A DNA stretch of 64,000 nucleotides from the NCBI RefSeq assembly GCF_000427885.1, contig NZ_ATYW01000009.1:60580-124579 (forward strand). Reading direction: 5' to 3'. This document shows positions 49,769 to 59,159 of the stretch, one piece after another (within the stretch, counting starts at the first letter, position 1; each line of letters begins with the position of its first letter). The stretch is from Glycomyces tenuis DSM 44171. Its GTDB lineage: Bacteria; Actinomycetota; Actinomycetes; Mycobacteriales; Micromonosporaceae. The position numbers and the translations under genes are program-made. Under the pieces are notes generated by a model. It did no database searches and was not told where the DNA came from. It saw only the letters and a list, made by a program, of their open reading frames with translations.

Positions 49769-50362
49769 CTAGTGCAGGTTCTCGTCCGGTTCGACCAGCT
49801 GCCAGGCGCTGAACGAGACGGTCAGGCCCGAGCGGGACGGCGCGCAGCAGAACGGCCCGGCCTTCGCGCTCGCGTCCCCGGCGAACGGGGCGAGGCGGAC
49901 GAGCCGCCACGGCTCGTCGTCGACTCTGGCACGGATGGCCACCGCGTCGTCCATGCGGCTCGCGCGGACGGTGACGTCCCTGCCGGCCCATTCGGGCACG
50001 GGCCCGGTGGACCAGTCCGAGTAGGTGTCGGTGACGACCGCGCCGAGTTGCAGTGCGCCGTCGGCGTATTCGACGCCGGCCTTGATCCAGCGCTCCTCGT
50101 CGACGCGGATCATCAGCCCGGCCTGGTCGAACTGGGAGTCGAACGCCGCCGCGAAGGTCACCTCGACGGCGCGCTCGCGGTCCCATTCCTCGAGCAGGGA
50201 GTGCTCGTTGTCGTTGATGTACCCGTAGGCGGTGCGCCGCCAGGCGTCGCTGCCCTCGGCGGCGGTGACCAGCAGGCGGTCACCCTCTTCGACGGCGCTC
50301 ACCGGCATGGTCGTCCAGCTGCCGGCCTTCCACGGCACGGCCAATGGTGTATCGGTAGTCAC
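49769..50362 (-). CDS. DUF1349-family protein
   Basis: The 197-residue protein matches DUF1349, a concanavalin-like jelly roll related to the C-terminal domain of some beta-xylosidases: EGSDAWRRTAYGYINDNEHS, DSQFDQAGLMIRVDEERWIK and AVRARVDDEPW-like sequence after DDAVAIRA. It has no signal peptide. A role in binding or processing a sugar is possible but unproven. It uses GTG at 50362. It is divergent from recQ. Confidence 0.85.
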   Translation of the reverse strand: MTTDTPLAVPWKAGSWTTMPVSAVEEGDRLLVTAAEGSDAWRRTAYGYINDNEHSLLEEWDRERAVEVTFAAAFDSQFDQAGLMIRVDEERWIKAGVEYADGALQLGAVVTDTYSDWSTGPVPEWAGRDVTVRASRMDDAVAIRARVDDEPWRLVRLAPFAGDASAKAGPFCCAPSRSGLTVSFSAWQLVEPDENLH

Positions 50363-50419
50363 AGTGCCAAAGCGTAGCGGTGCCGCGGTCCGTCACACCA
50401 GTGCGGTACAACGGTTGGC

Positions 50420-52531
50420 ATGGCAGGAATCGGGAGCACCGCGGTGAACACGGCCAGAGACGAGGCGGAGCGCCTGCTCCGGGCCTTGGCGGGCGAGGGC
50501 GCGCGGCTGCGCGAGGACCAGTGGCGGGCGATCGAGGCGCTGTGCGACGGCTCGGGCCGCCGGGTGCTGCTGGTGCAGCGCACGGGCTTCGGGAAGTCGG
50601 CGGTGTACTTCGTCGCCACGGCGCTGCTGCGCCGCCGCGGCGCGGGCCCGACGGTCATCGTCTCGCCGCTGCTGGCCTTGATGCGCAACCAGATCGAGGC
50701 CGCCGAGCGGGCGGGGGTGCGAGCGCGGACGATCAACTCGGCGAACCTGGAGGAGTGGGACGCCATCACCGAGGCCATCGCGGCCGACGAGGTCGACGTG
50801 CTGCTCATCAGTCCCGAGCGGCTGAACAACCCGGCCTTCCGCGACTTCCAGCTGCCGAAGCTGGCCGCGGGCTGCGGGATGCTCGTGGTCGACGAGGCGC
50901 ACTGCATCTCCGACTGGGGCCACGACTTCCGGCCCGACTACCGGCGCATCGCCACGTTCATCGACGGCCTGCCCGAGTCGGTGCCGGTCCTGGCGACGAC
51001 GGCGACGGCGAACGCCCGCGTCAGCGCCGACGTCGCCGAGCAGCTCGACCGGGACGGTTCGGAGACGCTGGTGCTGCGCGGGAGCCTGGACCGGGAGTCG
51101 CTGCGGCTGTCGGTCGTCGACCTGCCGGACAACGCCCACCGCATGGCATGGCTCGACGAGCGCCTGCCGAAGCTGCCGGGCTCGGGCATCGTCTACACGC
51201 TCACCGTGGCCGCCGCGGAGGAGGTCGCCGAGTACCTCGGGGGCCGGGGCCACGCCGTGGCCTCCTACACCGGCCGCACCGACAACGCCGAGCGGCTCGA
51301 ACGCGAGGAGGCCCTGCTCGGCAACGAGCTCAAGGCGCTCGTCGCCACCAGCGCGCTCGGCATGGGCTTCGACAAGCCGGATCTGGGTTTCGTCGTGCAT
51401 CTGGGCGCGCCGTCCTCGCCGGTGGCCTACTACCAGCAGATCGGCCGCGCGGGCAGGGCGTGCGACCGCGCCGAGGTGGTGCTCATGCCGGGCAGTGAGG
51501 ACCGGGCGATCTGGGACTACTTCGGCTCGCTGTCCTTCCCCGCCGAGGACGCGGTGCGCCAGACGCTGCGGGTGCTGGCCGAGGAGGGCCGACCGCTGTC
51601 GACGGCGGCGCTGGAGGCGCGCGTGGACCTGCGGCGCACGCGCCTGGAGATGATGCTCAAGGTCCTCGACGTCGACGGCGCGGTCCGCCGCGTCAAGGGC
51701 GGCTGGGAGGCCACCGGCTCCGAGTGGGTCTACGACGCCGAACGCTATGCGACGGTGGCGGCCGCCAGGAAGCACGAGCAGCGGCGGATGCTCGCCTACG
51801 AGGCCACCGGCGAGTGCCGCCTCCGGTTCCTCAGGAGCGAGCTCGACGACGAGGGGGCCGCGCCGTGCGGGCGGTGCGACAACTGCACCGGCGAGCGCGC
51901 CGAGGCGGACGTGTCGTCCGAGGCCCGCGGCGAGGCCGCCGCGGCGCTGTCGCGGCCGGGCGTGGTCTTCGAGGCGAAGCGGATGTGGCCCACCGGGTTG
52001 CAGGCGATCGGCATCGACCTCAAGGGCCGGATCCCGGCCGAGCGGAGCGCCGAGCCGGGGCGGGCGCTGGCCAGGCTCTCCGACATCGGCTGGGGCGGGC
52101 CGCTGCGCGAGCTGCTGTCGGACGGCGCGGACCGCGAGGTGCCCGACGACGTGTTCGCCGCGGTGGTCGAGGTCCTGGCGGCCTGGGAGTGGAGCGAGCG
52201 GCCCTCGGCGGTGGTGTCGATGGGTTCGCTGACGCGGCCGCGTCTGGTGAACGGCCTGGCCGAGCGGCTCGCGAAGCTGGGGCGCATGGACTGGCTCGGC
52301 CCGCTCGGGCGCCCGCCGGGAGCGGCCTGGGCCGCGCGGCGCGCGAACAGCGCGCTGCGGCTCCAGCAGGTCCTCGATTCGTTCACCGTGGGCTTCGCGG
52401 TGCCGGAGGCGAGCGTGCTGCTGGTGGACGACGTGCGCGACAGCGGCTGGTCGATGACGGTGGCGGCGGCGCGGCTGCGCGAGGCGGGCGCGACGGCGGT
52501 GCATCCGCTGGCTCTCGCGCTCCAGGCTTGA
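50420..52531 (+). CDS. RecQ-family DNA helicase with C-terminal phosphoribosyltransferase-like domain
   Basis: The 703-residue protein has the RecQ helicase core. Walker A is VQRTGFGKSAVYF (about residue 53-60), motif II is VVDEAHCISDWGHDFRPDYR (DEAH at 158-161), and motif VI is YYQQIGRAGRACDRAEVVL. A zinc-binding cluster (CRLRFL, then CGRCDNC) follows near residue 465-490. There is no HRDC domain. The last 150 residues end in VLLVDDVRDSGWSMTVAAAR, a PRPP-type loop of phosphoribosyltransferases. It likely unwinds DNA 3' to 5' in recombination and repair. The role of the tail is unknown. Start ATG 50420. Confidence 0.9.
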   Translation: MAGIGSTAVNTARDEAERLLRALAGEGARLREDQWRAIEALCDGSGRRVLLVQRTGFGKSAVYFVATALLRRRGAGPTVIVSPLLALMRNQIEAAERAGVRARTINSANLEEWDAITEAIAADEVDVLLISPERLNNPAFRDFQLPKLAAGCGMLVVDEAHCISDWGHDFRPDYRRIATFIDGLPESVPVLATTATANARVSADVAEQLDRDGSETLVLRGSLDRESLRLSVVDLPDNAHRMAWLDERLPKLPGSGIVYTLTVAAAEEVAEYLGGRGHAVASYTGRTDNAERLEREEALLGNELKALVATSALGMGFDKPDLGFVVHLGAPSSPVAYYQQIGRAGRACDRAEVVLMPGSEDRAIWDYFGSLSFPAEDAVRQTLRVLAEEGRPLSTAALEARVDLRRTRLEMMLKVLDVDGAVRRVKGGWEATGSEWVYDAERYATVAAARKHEQRRMLAYEATGECRLRFLRSELDDEGAAPCGRCDNCTGERAEADVSSEARGEAAAALSRPGVVFEAKRMWPTGLQAIGIDLKGRIPAERSAEPGRALARLSDIGWGGPLRELLSDGADREVPDDVFAAVVEVLAAWEWSERPSAVVSMGSLTRPRLVNGLAERLAKLGRMDWLGPLGRPPGAAWAARRANSALRLQQVLDSFTVGFAVPEASVLLVDDVRDSGWSMTVAAARLREAGATAVHPLALALQA

Positions 52532-52550
52532 GCTCGGGGCCCGGCCGGGG

Positions 52551-53366
52551 TCAGAGCGCTTCGCTCAGGGCGGCGTAGTAGCCCGCCTCGTGGCCTTCGG
52601 CGGTGGGGTGGAAGGAGCCGGTGCCGGTGTAGCCGTGGAGCCAGGGGTCCTCGTCGCACACGGCGTGGCCCTCGAAGGCCTCCCGCACGTCCACATAGGT
52701 GAATCCGTGGGCTTCGGACCGCTCCGCGACGACCTCGGAGAGCATGTCGGCGCCGAGGTTCATCAGATCCTGCTCTTCGGCGCTCACGTGCGGGATCGAC
52801 TCGCAGGGGCCCTCGCCGTTGAACAGCCGGGGGTAGCCGATCACGTAGACCTCGGCGGCGGGCGCGCGGTCCTTGATGCCCGTGTACGCCTCGTCGAGCA
52901 GCGTGGGCAGCTCGTCCTCGATGGCCTTCACGGCGTCGTCGAGCGCTGGGGTGCAGTCGTGCTCATCGGGCATCATGCAGGCGGCCAGGGAGACGCCCCA
53001 GCCGATGTCGTTGCCGCCGATGCCGACGGTGACGAGGTCGGTGCCCCGGCTCAGGCCGTCGAGCTGCTCGTCGAGCAGGTCGTCGGTCTCCGCGCCGGAG
53101 CAGGCCGCGAAGTCGAAGTCGACGCCGAGGTCCTCGGCGAGCAGTGAGGGGTAGGCCCGTTCGGAGCGCAGGCATTCCTCGTCGGTGTAGGCCTCGGCGC
53201 CGGTCCCCGAGGAGTAGGAGTCCCCGAGGGCGGCGTACTCGAAGCGGTCGGTCTGGAAGCGTCCGGTCTGGGCGGAGGCCGCCGAGAGCACCAGTACGAC
53301 GGTGGCGGCCGCGGCCACCGCGATGGCGGCGACGGCCCCCGCCGCCGCTCGTCCGCCCGGTCTCAT
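52551..53366 (-). CDS. Secreted SGNH/GDSL hydrolase
   Basis: The 271-residue protein has an N-terminal signal or anchor (AAAATVVLVLSAASAQ). Block I is ALGDSYSSGTGAEAY (nucleophile Ser), block III has VTVGIGGNDIGWG (oxyanion Gly/Asn) and block V is GSFHPTAEGHEAGYY (catalytic His). Three Cys pairs (ECLRSE, FAACSG, CMMPDEHDC, CESI, CDE) suggest disulfides. It resembles the extracellular esterase/lipase family seen in Streptomyces. It is followed at 53486 by a paralog, so a tandem duplication is likely. Confidence 0.9.
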   Translation of the reverse strand: MRPGGRAAAGAVAAIAVAAAATVVLVLSAASAQTGRFQTDRFEYAALGDSYSSGTGAEAYTDEECLRSERAYPSLLAEDLGVDFDFAACSGAETDDLLDEQLDGLSRGTDLVTVGIGGNDIGWGVSLAACMMPDEHDCTPALDDAVKAIEDELPTLLDEAYTGIKDRAPAAEVYVIGYPRLFNGEGPCESIPHVSAEEQDLMNLGADMLSEVVAERSEAHGFTYVDVREAFEGHAVCDEDPWLHGYTGTGSFHPTAEGHEAGYYAALSEAL

Positions 53367-53485
53367 GCGATCCCCTCTCGTGTTGTGGTCCTCGCCGATT
53401 CTATTGGCGCGCGCCAGGGCCCGTTAACCTCACTCCGGGAAGGGCGTTGAGCGGCGCGGACGTCGACGCCGCCGGCTCGCGCGGA

Positions 53486-54271
53486 TCACAGTGCGGCGGT
53501 GATCGCGGGCAGGTAGCCCTTGGCGTGACCGGGACGCTTGGGGTGGTACGAGTCCCCCACCGGGTAGGTCAGGCCGTGCAGCCATTCGTCGTCGTCGCAC
53601 ACGGCGTGGCCCTCGAACTCGTCGCGGACGTCGACGTAGGTGAAGCCGTGGTCGACCGCGGCGCTCTCGATGACCTCGGAGAGCAGGTCGGCGCCCTGAT
53701 TCATCCGCCGCTGCTCCCCCTCGCCGATCAGCCCGAAGGCGTCGCAGGCCTTCGTGGCGGAGAACAGGCGCGGATAGCCGAGCACGTACACCTCGGCGTG
53801 CGGCGAGCGGGCGGCGATGTCGCTGTAGACGGCGTCGAGCAGGCCCGGCAGCTCGTTCTCGGCTATCCGCTCGGACCGCTCGATGTCGCCGGTGCAGTCG
53901 TAGGCGGGGATCATGCACGCCACGACGGCCTCGTTCCAGTCGATGTCGTTGCCGCCGACGGTGAGCGTGACGAGGTCGGTGTCCTCGTCGAGGGCGGCGG
54001 CCTGTTCGGCGAGCACGTCCCCGGTGGTGGCGCCGAAGCAGGCCTCGAAGCTCAGTTCGGCCCCCAGCCGCTCGGCGAGGAGCGCCGGGTAGGCCAGGTC
54101 CGAGCGCTTGCAGGCCGAGTCGGTGTAGGAGCCGGTGCCGCTCCCCGAGGAGTAGGAGTCGCCGAGGGCGACGTAGTCGACGGTCGTCCGGGCGTGGGCG
54201 GCGGCGGGCAGCGCGGCGGACAGGGCGAGCGAGACGGCGGCGAAGGTCGTGATACGTCGCAAGGTGTGCAT
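53486..54271 (-). CDS. Secreted SGNH/GDSL hydrolase (paralog)
   Basis: The 261-residue protein has a signal peptide (TTFAAVSLALSAALPAAAHA). Catalytic blocks are ALGDSYSSGSGTGSY (Ser), VTLTVGGNDIDWNEA and DSYHPKRPGHAKGYL (His). Cysteines are placed as in its neighbour at 52551, and the two share a common plan, hence recent duplication and divergence. Substrate is likely an acyl ester outside the cell. The ATG at 54271 begins the signal. Confidence 0.9.
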   Translation of the reverse strand: MHTLRRITTFAAVSLALSAALPAAAHARTTVDYVALGDSYSSGSGTGSYTDSACKRSDLAYPALLAERLGAELSFEACFGATTGDVLAEQAAALDEDTDLVTLTVGGNDIDWNEAVVACMIPAYDCTGDIERSERIAENELPGLLDAVYSDIAARSPHAEVYVLGYPRLFSATKACDAFGLIGEGEQRRMNQGADLLSEVIESAAVDHGFTYVDVRDEFEGHAVCDDDEWLHGLTYPVGDSYHPKRPGHAKGYLPAITAAL

Positions 54272-54414
54272 ACGGGACTCCGTTCGAATCGTGGTCGACG
54301 GCGGAACCGTATACTCAACAGTGGATAATATTCATGAAATCGCCGAAAATCGCGCAGTCGGCCGCTCCGCGCCGTACAGCGCCTTCGAGGCGCATATGCG
54401 GCACCGCGGGGCCG

Positions 54415-55359
54415 CTACCGCACGGGCGGCGCGACCGGTTCGACCGGCTGCGGCGCCGCGGCGGCGACCTCGGCCGCCGCTTCGGGGCGGCGGCTCTTGG
54501 ACCGCGAGACCGCCACGCCCAGCAGGCACAGCGCCCCGCCGGCGAGGGTCAGCCAGCTCGGCACCTCGCCGAGGAACGCCCACGACATGAGCACCACCAG
54601 CGCCGGGACGATGTAGGTGGTGGCGCCCATCTTGCCGGCGGTGGTGCGCTTGAGCGCGTACGCCCACGTCATGAAGGCCAGCGCGGTGGGGAACACGCCG
54701 AGGAAGACGACGTGGAGCGTCGCGGCGGCGGGGGCCTCGCCGAGCTCGGAGGCCAGCGCGGGCGCGAACGGCAGGCACAGCACGGCGGCGATGGTGGAGC
54801 CGAAGGCGGTGAACTGCAACGGCGAGGTGTGGCGCAGCGCCGGCTTCTGCGCCACGACGCCGATGGCGTAGGTGACGGCGGCGATCAGGCACAGGACGAC
54901 GCCGAGGACGGAGGTGGCGCCCTCGCCGGACATGGAGAGGCTGACGACGAGCACCCCGGCGAAGGAGACGGCCATGCCGATGAACAGCCGCGGCGCGAAG
55001 CCCTCCTTCAGGACCCAGCCGCCGAGCAGCGCGATCAGGATCGGGCCGATGTTGACCACGAGCGCGGCGGTCCCGGCGTCGACCAGCTGCTCGCCCCAGT
55101 TGAGGGCCACCATGTAGACGCCGAACCACAGCACGCCGGCGGTGACGATCCCCGGCCACGCCCTGCGGTCGGGCAGGCCCTCGCGCCGCAGCGCCCAGAT
55201 CGCGAGCAGGACGACGGCGGCGATGCCCATGCGCCCCAAGGTGAGCGGGCCGGGCTCGACGTACCGGCCGGCGTCGCGGATCGAGACGAACGCCGAGGAC
55301 CAGAACAGGACGGTGACGCCCGCCGCCAGGGCGGCCGCGGTGCTGGATCGTTGGCTCAT
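54415..55359 (-). CDS. EamA/DMT-family exporter
   Basis: The 314-residue protein has ten membrane helices in two EamA repeats (for example VTVLFWSSAFVSIRDAGRYV at the start; LNWGEQLVDAGTAALVVNIG; MGATTYIVPALVVLMSWAFL). A hydrophilic Ala/Pro-rich tail follows. DMT proteins of this type export amino acids or metabolites. The ATG at 55359 follows GAGAAAGG by seven bases; the ATG at 55377 is a weaker alternative. Confidence 0.9.
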   Translation of the reverse strand: MSQRSSTAAALAAGVTVLFWSSAFVSIRDAGRYVEPGPLTLGRMGIAAVVLLAIWALRREGLPDRRAWPGIVTAGVLWFGVYMVALNWGEQLVDAGTAALVVNIGPILIALLGGWVLKEGFAPRLFIGMAVSFAGVLVVSLSMSGEGATSVLGVVLCLIAAVTYAIGVVAQKPALRHTSPLQFTAFGSTIAAVLCLPFAPALASELGEAPAAATLHVVFLGVFPTALAFMTWAYALKRTTAGKMGATTYIVPALVVLMSWAFLGEVPSWLTLAGGALCLLGVAVSRSKSRRPEAAAEVAAAAPQPVEPVAPPVR

Positions 55360-55469
55360 GGTGAAGCCTTTCTCCATGGGGGACGGGGCGTCGGGTCGGC
55401 GCCAAGGCGACGGTAGCACCGGGGGGCGACAGTCGGGAACCGGAATTCTCCCGGAGGCGTCCAAGGGGT

Positions 55470-56105
55470 ATGCATGCACAAATGACACTTTTCAGACTGC
55501 TCCCTGTCGCGGCGCTGCTCGCGCTCGCCGCCTGCGGAGCCGGCGAGCGCGGCTCGGACGAGCCGGAAGGCGGATCGGGCCAGGGCGAGGCGGAGGAGAC
55601 GGTCTACCAGGGCGCGCTGACGGTGCTCGAGAACGAGGAGCACGGCCCGCAGCTGGCGGGCGTCGTGGCCCAGTCCTATCCGCCGCAGGGCGGCGGCCTC
55701 GACGTCGCGGGCTGGGACTGGGCGGCCGTCGAGCACGAGGAGGCGGCGGGCACCCGGTGGGGCACGTACCTGGTGACCGGCACCTTCGACGGCGAGGCCC
55801 TCGTGCTCACCGAGGAGCCGGTCCCCGCCGGTGAGATCGACATGGCCGACTACCCGCACCTGGAGCACACCGAGCCGCCGGCCCCCGAACCGGCCGAGGA
55901 GCTCTCGGACGCAGAGCTCCAGGGCATCGTCGACGACCTCGCCGAGCGCTTCCCTGCGGTGGTCAACAGCGGCCGGCCCGACACCGAGCACGGCGTGGCG
56001 CGGATCGACGCGACACTGGTGACCCCCGAGCTCGAGTCGTACGCGGCCGAACAGTACCCCGAGGGGGCGGTCGTGTTCGCTTCGATGCTGAAGCAGGTTC
56101 CCTAG
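55470..56105 (+). CDS. Small lipoprotein of unknown function
   Basis: The 211-residue product has a lipoprotein signal (RLLPVAALLALAACGAGERG, Cys near residue 22), a Gly/Glu-rich linker and a globular part (about 45-211): GALTVLENEEHGPQLAGVVA, then WDWAAVEHEEAAGTRWGTYL and LQGIVDDLAERFPAVVNSGR. I do not recognise a named family, although the sequence looks conserved-type. It is expected on the outer face of the membrane. Its stop codon overlaps that of the Lrp gene within a CTAG. Confidence 0.65.
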   Translation: MHAQMTLFRLLPVAALLALAACGAGERGSDEPEGGSGQGEAEETVYQGALTVLENEEHGPQLAGVVAQSYPPQGGGLDVAGWDWAAVEHEEAAGTRWGTYLVTGTFDGEALVLTEEPVPAGEIDMADYPHLEHTEPPAPEPAEELSDAELQGIVDDLAERFPAVVNSGRPDTEHGVARIDATLVTPELESYAAEQYPEGAVVFASMLKQVP

Positions 56106-56605
56106 GGCCGTTGCCAGCCTTCGGCGTCGGTGACCTCCCGCTCGAGGACCGACGGCTCGAGCGGCCGGTCGTCGTACTGCGTGGACAGCACGATGTGGGT
56201 GCGCATCTCGCCGTGCTCGCCGAGCCGCTCGACGAAGCCTTCGAAGTGCGTCAGCGACGCTGAGCGGACCTTGAGCATGGTGCAGTACTCGCCGCTGAGC
56301 TTGTGGATCTCGGCGATCTCCGGGTAGTCCTCGGCTCCCGAGGTGCGCAGCAGGCACTGGCCTCTCGCGCACCGCAACTGGACGAACGCCAGCAGCGGCT
56401 GCCCGGCCCGCTCGGGGTCGACCCGCGCGGCGTAGCCGGTGATGACGCCGGACTCCTCCAGTCGCCGGACCCGCTCGGCGACCGAGGGGGCCGAGAGGTG
56501 GACGCGGCGGCTCAGCTCGTTGTACGACAATCGGGCGTCGCGCTGGAGTTCGGCGAGGATCTTCCAGTCGACGTCGTCGAGTGCTGCCGAACGGAACGCG
56601 TTCAT
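56102..56605 (-). CDS. Lrp/AsnC-family transcriptional regulator
   Basis: The 167-residue protein has an N-terminal helix-turn-helix (DVDWKILAELQRDARLSYNE, then VHLSAPSVAERVRRLEESGV) and a C-terminal RAM ligand-binding domain (about 70-150; LLRTSGAEDYPEIAEIHKLS). Such proteins sense amino acids. It is divergent from the MFS gene at 56696, with a 90-base gap, so it probably regulates that transporter. Its stop overlaps the plus-strand lipoprotein stop (CTAG, 56102-56105). Confidence 0.92.
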   Translation of the reverse strand: MNAFRSAALDDVDWKILAELQRDARLSYNELSRRVHLSAPSVAERVRRLEESGVITGYAARVDPERAGQPLLAFVQLRCARGQCLLRTSGAEDYPEIAEIHKLSGEYCTMLKVRSASLTHFEGFVERLGEHGEMRTHIVLSTQYDDRPLEPSVLEREVTDAEGWQRP

Positions 56606-56695
56606 GCCCGAATTCCTTTCGTTCGCAACGCGGGCGGGCCCGATCGCACCTCGTCGCCCATTCACGCGGGCCCGGATGCTCCATAACCTCATGGC

Positions 56696-57904
56696 ATGGG
56701 AATCCACGGTACTGCCGCGGCCGCCGCGACGGGGCCGCGATCGGACGCGGGCCGCCGCGCGGTCCGGACGCTCTGGGCGGCCTGCGTCATCGGCGGTTTC
56801 GCGCAGTCGCTGACCGGGACGGCCGCTTCGCTGCTGGCGCACGAGGTCGGCGGCACCGGCGCCGCCGGGTGGCCGCAGACGGCGCAGGTGGCGGGGGCCG
56901 CCGGCGCCGCCGCGCTGGCCTCGCGCCTGACCGTCTCGCTCGGCCGCCGCCGGGCCTTGGCCGCGGGCGCGGCGAGCGCGGCGGTCGGCTCGCTCGTCGT
57001 CACCTCGGGCGCCCTGGCCTCGGCGCTGGCGCTCATCGTGGCGGGCAGCGCGCTGCTCGGCGCGGGGGGCGCGGCGGTCATGCTCTGCCGGTACGCCGCC
57101 GCCGAGACGGTGTCCGAGCCCATGCGGGCCAAGGCGATGGCCTCGGTCCTGACCGCGACGACGGTCGGGGCCGTCGCCGGGCCGAACCTGCTGGCCCCGG
57201 CGAGCCGCGCCGCCGCGGACCTCGGCCTGCCCGCGCTCGGCGGCGCCTACGTCTTCGGGGCGGCGGCGTTCGCGCTCATGGCGGTCGTGCTCGCGGCCGG
57301 GCCGCGGGGAGCGGCGGCCGGGGCACGGGCGGCGGAGGCGGACGCCGAGGCCGCCTCGACCGCTTCGGCGGCGCCGGGCCTGACGGTGCTCGCCTTGTCC
57401 AATCTGGTCATGGTCGCGGTGATGACGATGGCACCGGTGCAGATGGAGCACGCCGGCGGGCACTTGGGCGGGATCGGGTTGATGGTCAGCGTCCACATCG
57501 CCGGGATGTTCGCGCCCTCGCCGGTGAGCGCGCGTCTGGTGGGCCGCTTGGGCGCTCGGCGCGCCGCGGCGCTGGCGGGCTTGGTGATGGCCGCCTCGTG
57601 CACTCTGGCGGCGGCCGACGCCCACTCGACGGCGGCGCTCACGGCGGCGATGGCGCTGCTCGGCGCCGGGTGGAACCTCGGCCTGGTCTCGGGGAGCGCG
57701 CTGCTGACGGCCTCGCTGCCGCGCGAGGTCCGGCTGCGCCGCGAGGGCCTGGGCGAAGTGGTCATGGGCGTCGCCGCCGCCCTCGGCGGTCTGGCGTGCG
57801 GGCCGCTGGTAGCGGTGGGCGGGTACCCCGCGCTGGCGGCGTGCGGCGCGGTGGCGGCAGCCCTCGTCCCCGGTCTCGTCGGCCGTCTGGACCAGCGGGT
57901 GTGA
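56696..57904 (+). CDS. Major facilitator superfamily transporter
   Basis: The 402-residue protein has about twelve Ala/Gly-rich helices, with motif-A-like basic loops at LTVSLGRRRALAAGA and LVGRLGARRAAALAG. It resembles sugar or drug exporters of the MFS_1 type. The divergent Lrp regulator suggests an amino-acid-related efflux role, but no substrate motif was recognised. The sulfotransferase gene follows by 49 bases and might be co-transcribed. Confidence 0.85.
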   Translation: MGIHGTAAAAATGPRSDAGRRAVRTLWAACVIGGFAQSLTGTAASLLAHEVGGTGAAGWPQTAQVAGAAGAAALASRLTVSLGRRRALAAGAASAAVGSLVVTSGALASALALIVAGSALLGAGGAAVMLCRYAAAETVSEPMRAKAMASVLTATTVGAVAGPNLLAPASRAAADLGLPALGGAYVFGAAAFALMAVVLAAGPRGAAAGARAAEADAEAASTASAAPGLTVLALSNLVMVAVMTMAPVQMEHAGGHLGGIGLMVSVHIAGMFAPSPVSARLVGRLGARRAAALAGLVMAASCTLAAADAHSTAALTAAMALLGAGWNLGLVSGSALLTASLPREVRLRREGLGEVVMGVAAALGGLACGPLVAVGGYPALAACGAVAAALVPGLVGRLDQRV

Positions 57905-57953
57905 CTGTGCGAGAATGGCCCGACCCCATCGGACTATGAGGAGCCACCCCCGA

Positions 57954-59156
57954 ATGCGCCGCAAGTCTATGACCACGAACGTGCTCAACGTCCTGTTGAA
58001 ACCGACGGCGGTGAGCCAGCGCCGCCCCGACCGCGTCTTCGACTCGATCGTCGCGAAGGCCGAGAAGGCCACCGGCGGCGACGCCGCCGCCGTCTCCGGG
58101 TTCATCGAGGAGTTCCGCTTCCTGATGCGGTGCTTCACCACCGATTCCGCTCTGAGCCCGATGGGGTGGCAGAGCGTGGTGGGCGACCTGCGAAACCGCA
58201 TCGAGAACCGCCTGCGCGTCCAGCGCATCCTCGCCGAGACCCCGGCCGTCGCCGATGAGACGATCGAGCGGCCCGTCTTCATCGCCGGGCTGCCGCGCAC
58301 CGCCACCACCTTGGCCCACAACATCATCGCCAAATCGGCCGACCACCGCGGGCCGGCGCTGTGGGAGTGGATGTTCACCGATCTCGACCGCGGCGAGGCG
58401 ACGAAGCGCCGCCATATCAGGGACACCCAGCGGATGGTCGGCACGTTCATGCGCCTGGCGCCGGCGTTCAGGGTCATCCACCCGCTCAACGCCGAGAAGC
58501 CCGACGAGTGCAACTACCTGCTGCCGCACGGCAGCCACCACCTGGCGCGGGTGCTCATGCCGGAGTACCACGAGTGGCTGAAGGACCGCGACCACCTGCC
58601 CGACTACGAGTACCTGAAGCAGGCGCTCCAGGTCCTCCAGTACGGCAGGGAGCGCAAGCGGTGGATCCTGAAGTCCCCCATGCACCTCGAACGGATCCCG
58701 GCGATCCTGAAGGTGTTCCCCGACGCGACGATCGTGTGGACGCACCGCGACCCGGTCACGGTGATCGGATCGCTGTGCTCGATGGTCGAGGCGACGCAGA
58801 CGATGCACGTGCGCCGTCCGGACCTGCACGGCATCGGGAAGATGTGGCTGGACGTCCAGGTGACGGCGATCGAGCGGGGGCGGGAGGCGCGCGTCGCGGC
58901 CCCGCGGGAGGCCTTCGTCGACGTGCCCTACACGTGGCTGAACGCCGAACCGCACGAGAAGGTCCCGAAGCTCTACGAGCTGATCGGCGCGAAGTGGACC
59001 GAGGCCGACGCCGACAACCTCGACGGCGTGCTGGCCCGGCCCGGGATCGGACGCCAGCACGAGTACGAGCTGTCGCGCTATGGGCTGAGCCCGACCGAGG
59101 TCGAGCGGGCCTTCGGGGACTACCCGCAGCTCGTCGAGACGCTGCGGCTCACCTGA
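57954..59156 (+). CDS. PAPS-dependent sulfotransferase family protein
   Basis: The 400-residue protein matches the bacterial Sulfotransfer_3-like family. The 5'-phosphosulfate loop is FIAGLPRTATTLAHNI (about residues 109-124), and the 3'-phosphate motif is IVWTHRDPVTVIGSLCSMV (near residue 262). The conserved KSPMHLERIP segment precedes it. It should move sulfate from PAPS to a hydroxyl or amine of an unknown acceptor, in the cytoplasm. ATG 57954 has GAGGAG about ten bases upstream; two upstream in-frame ATGs are ignored. Confidence 0.85.
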   Translation: MRRKSMTTNVLNVLLKPTAVSQRRPDRVFDSIVAKAEKATGGDAAAVSGFIEEFRFLMRCFTTDSALSPMGWQSVVGDLRNRIENRLRVQRILAETPAVADETIERPVFIAGLPRTATTLAHNIIAKSADHRGPALWEWMFTDLDRGEATKRRHIRDTQRMVGTFMRLAPAFRVIHPLNAEKPDECNYLLPHGSHHLARVLMPEYHEWLKDRDHLPDYEYLKQALQVLQYGRERKRWILKSPMHLERIPAILKVFPDATIVWTHRDPVTVIGSLCSMVEATQTMHVRRPDLHGIGKMWLDVQVTAIERGREARVAAPREAFVDVPYTWLNAEPHEKVPKLYELIGAKWTEADADNLDGVLARPGIGRQHEYELSRYGLSPTEVERAFGDYPQLVETLRLT

Positions 59157-59159
59157 GCG

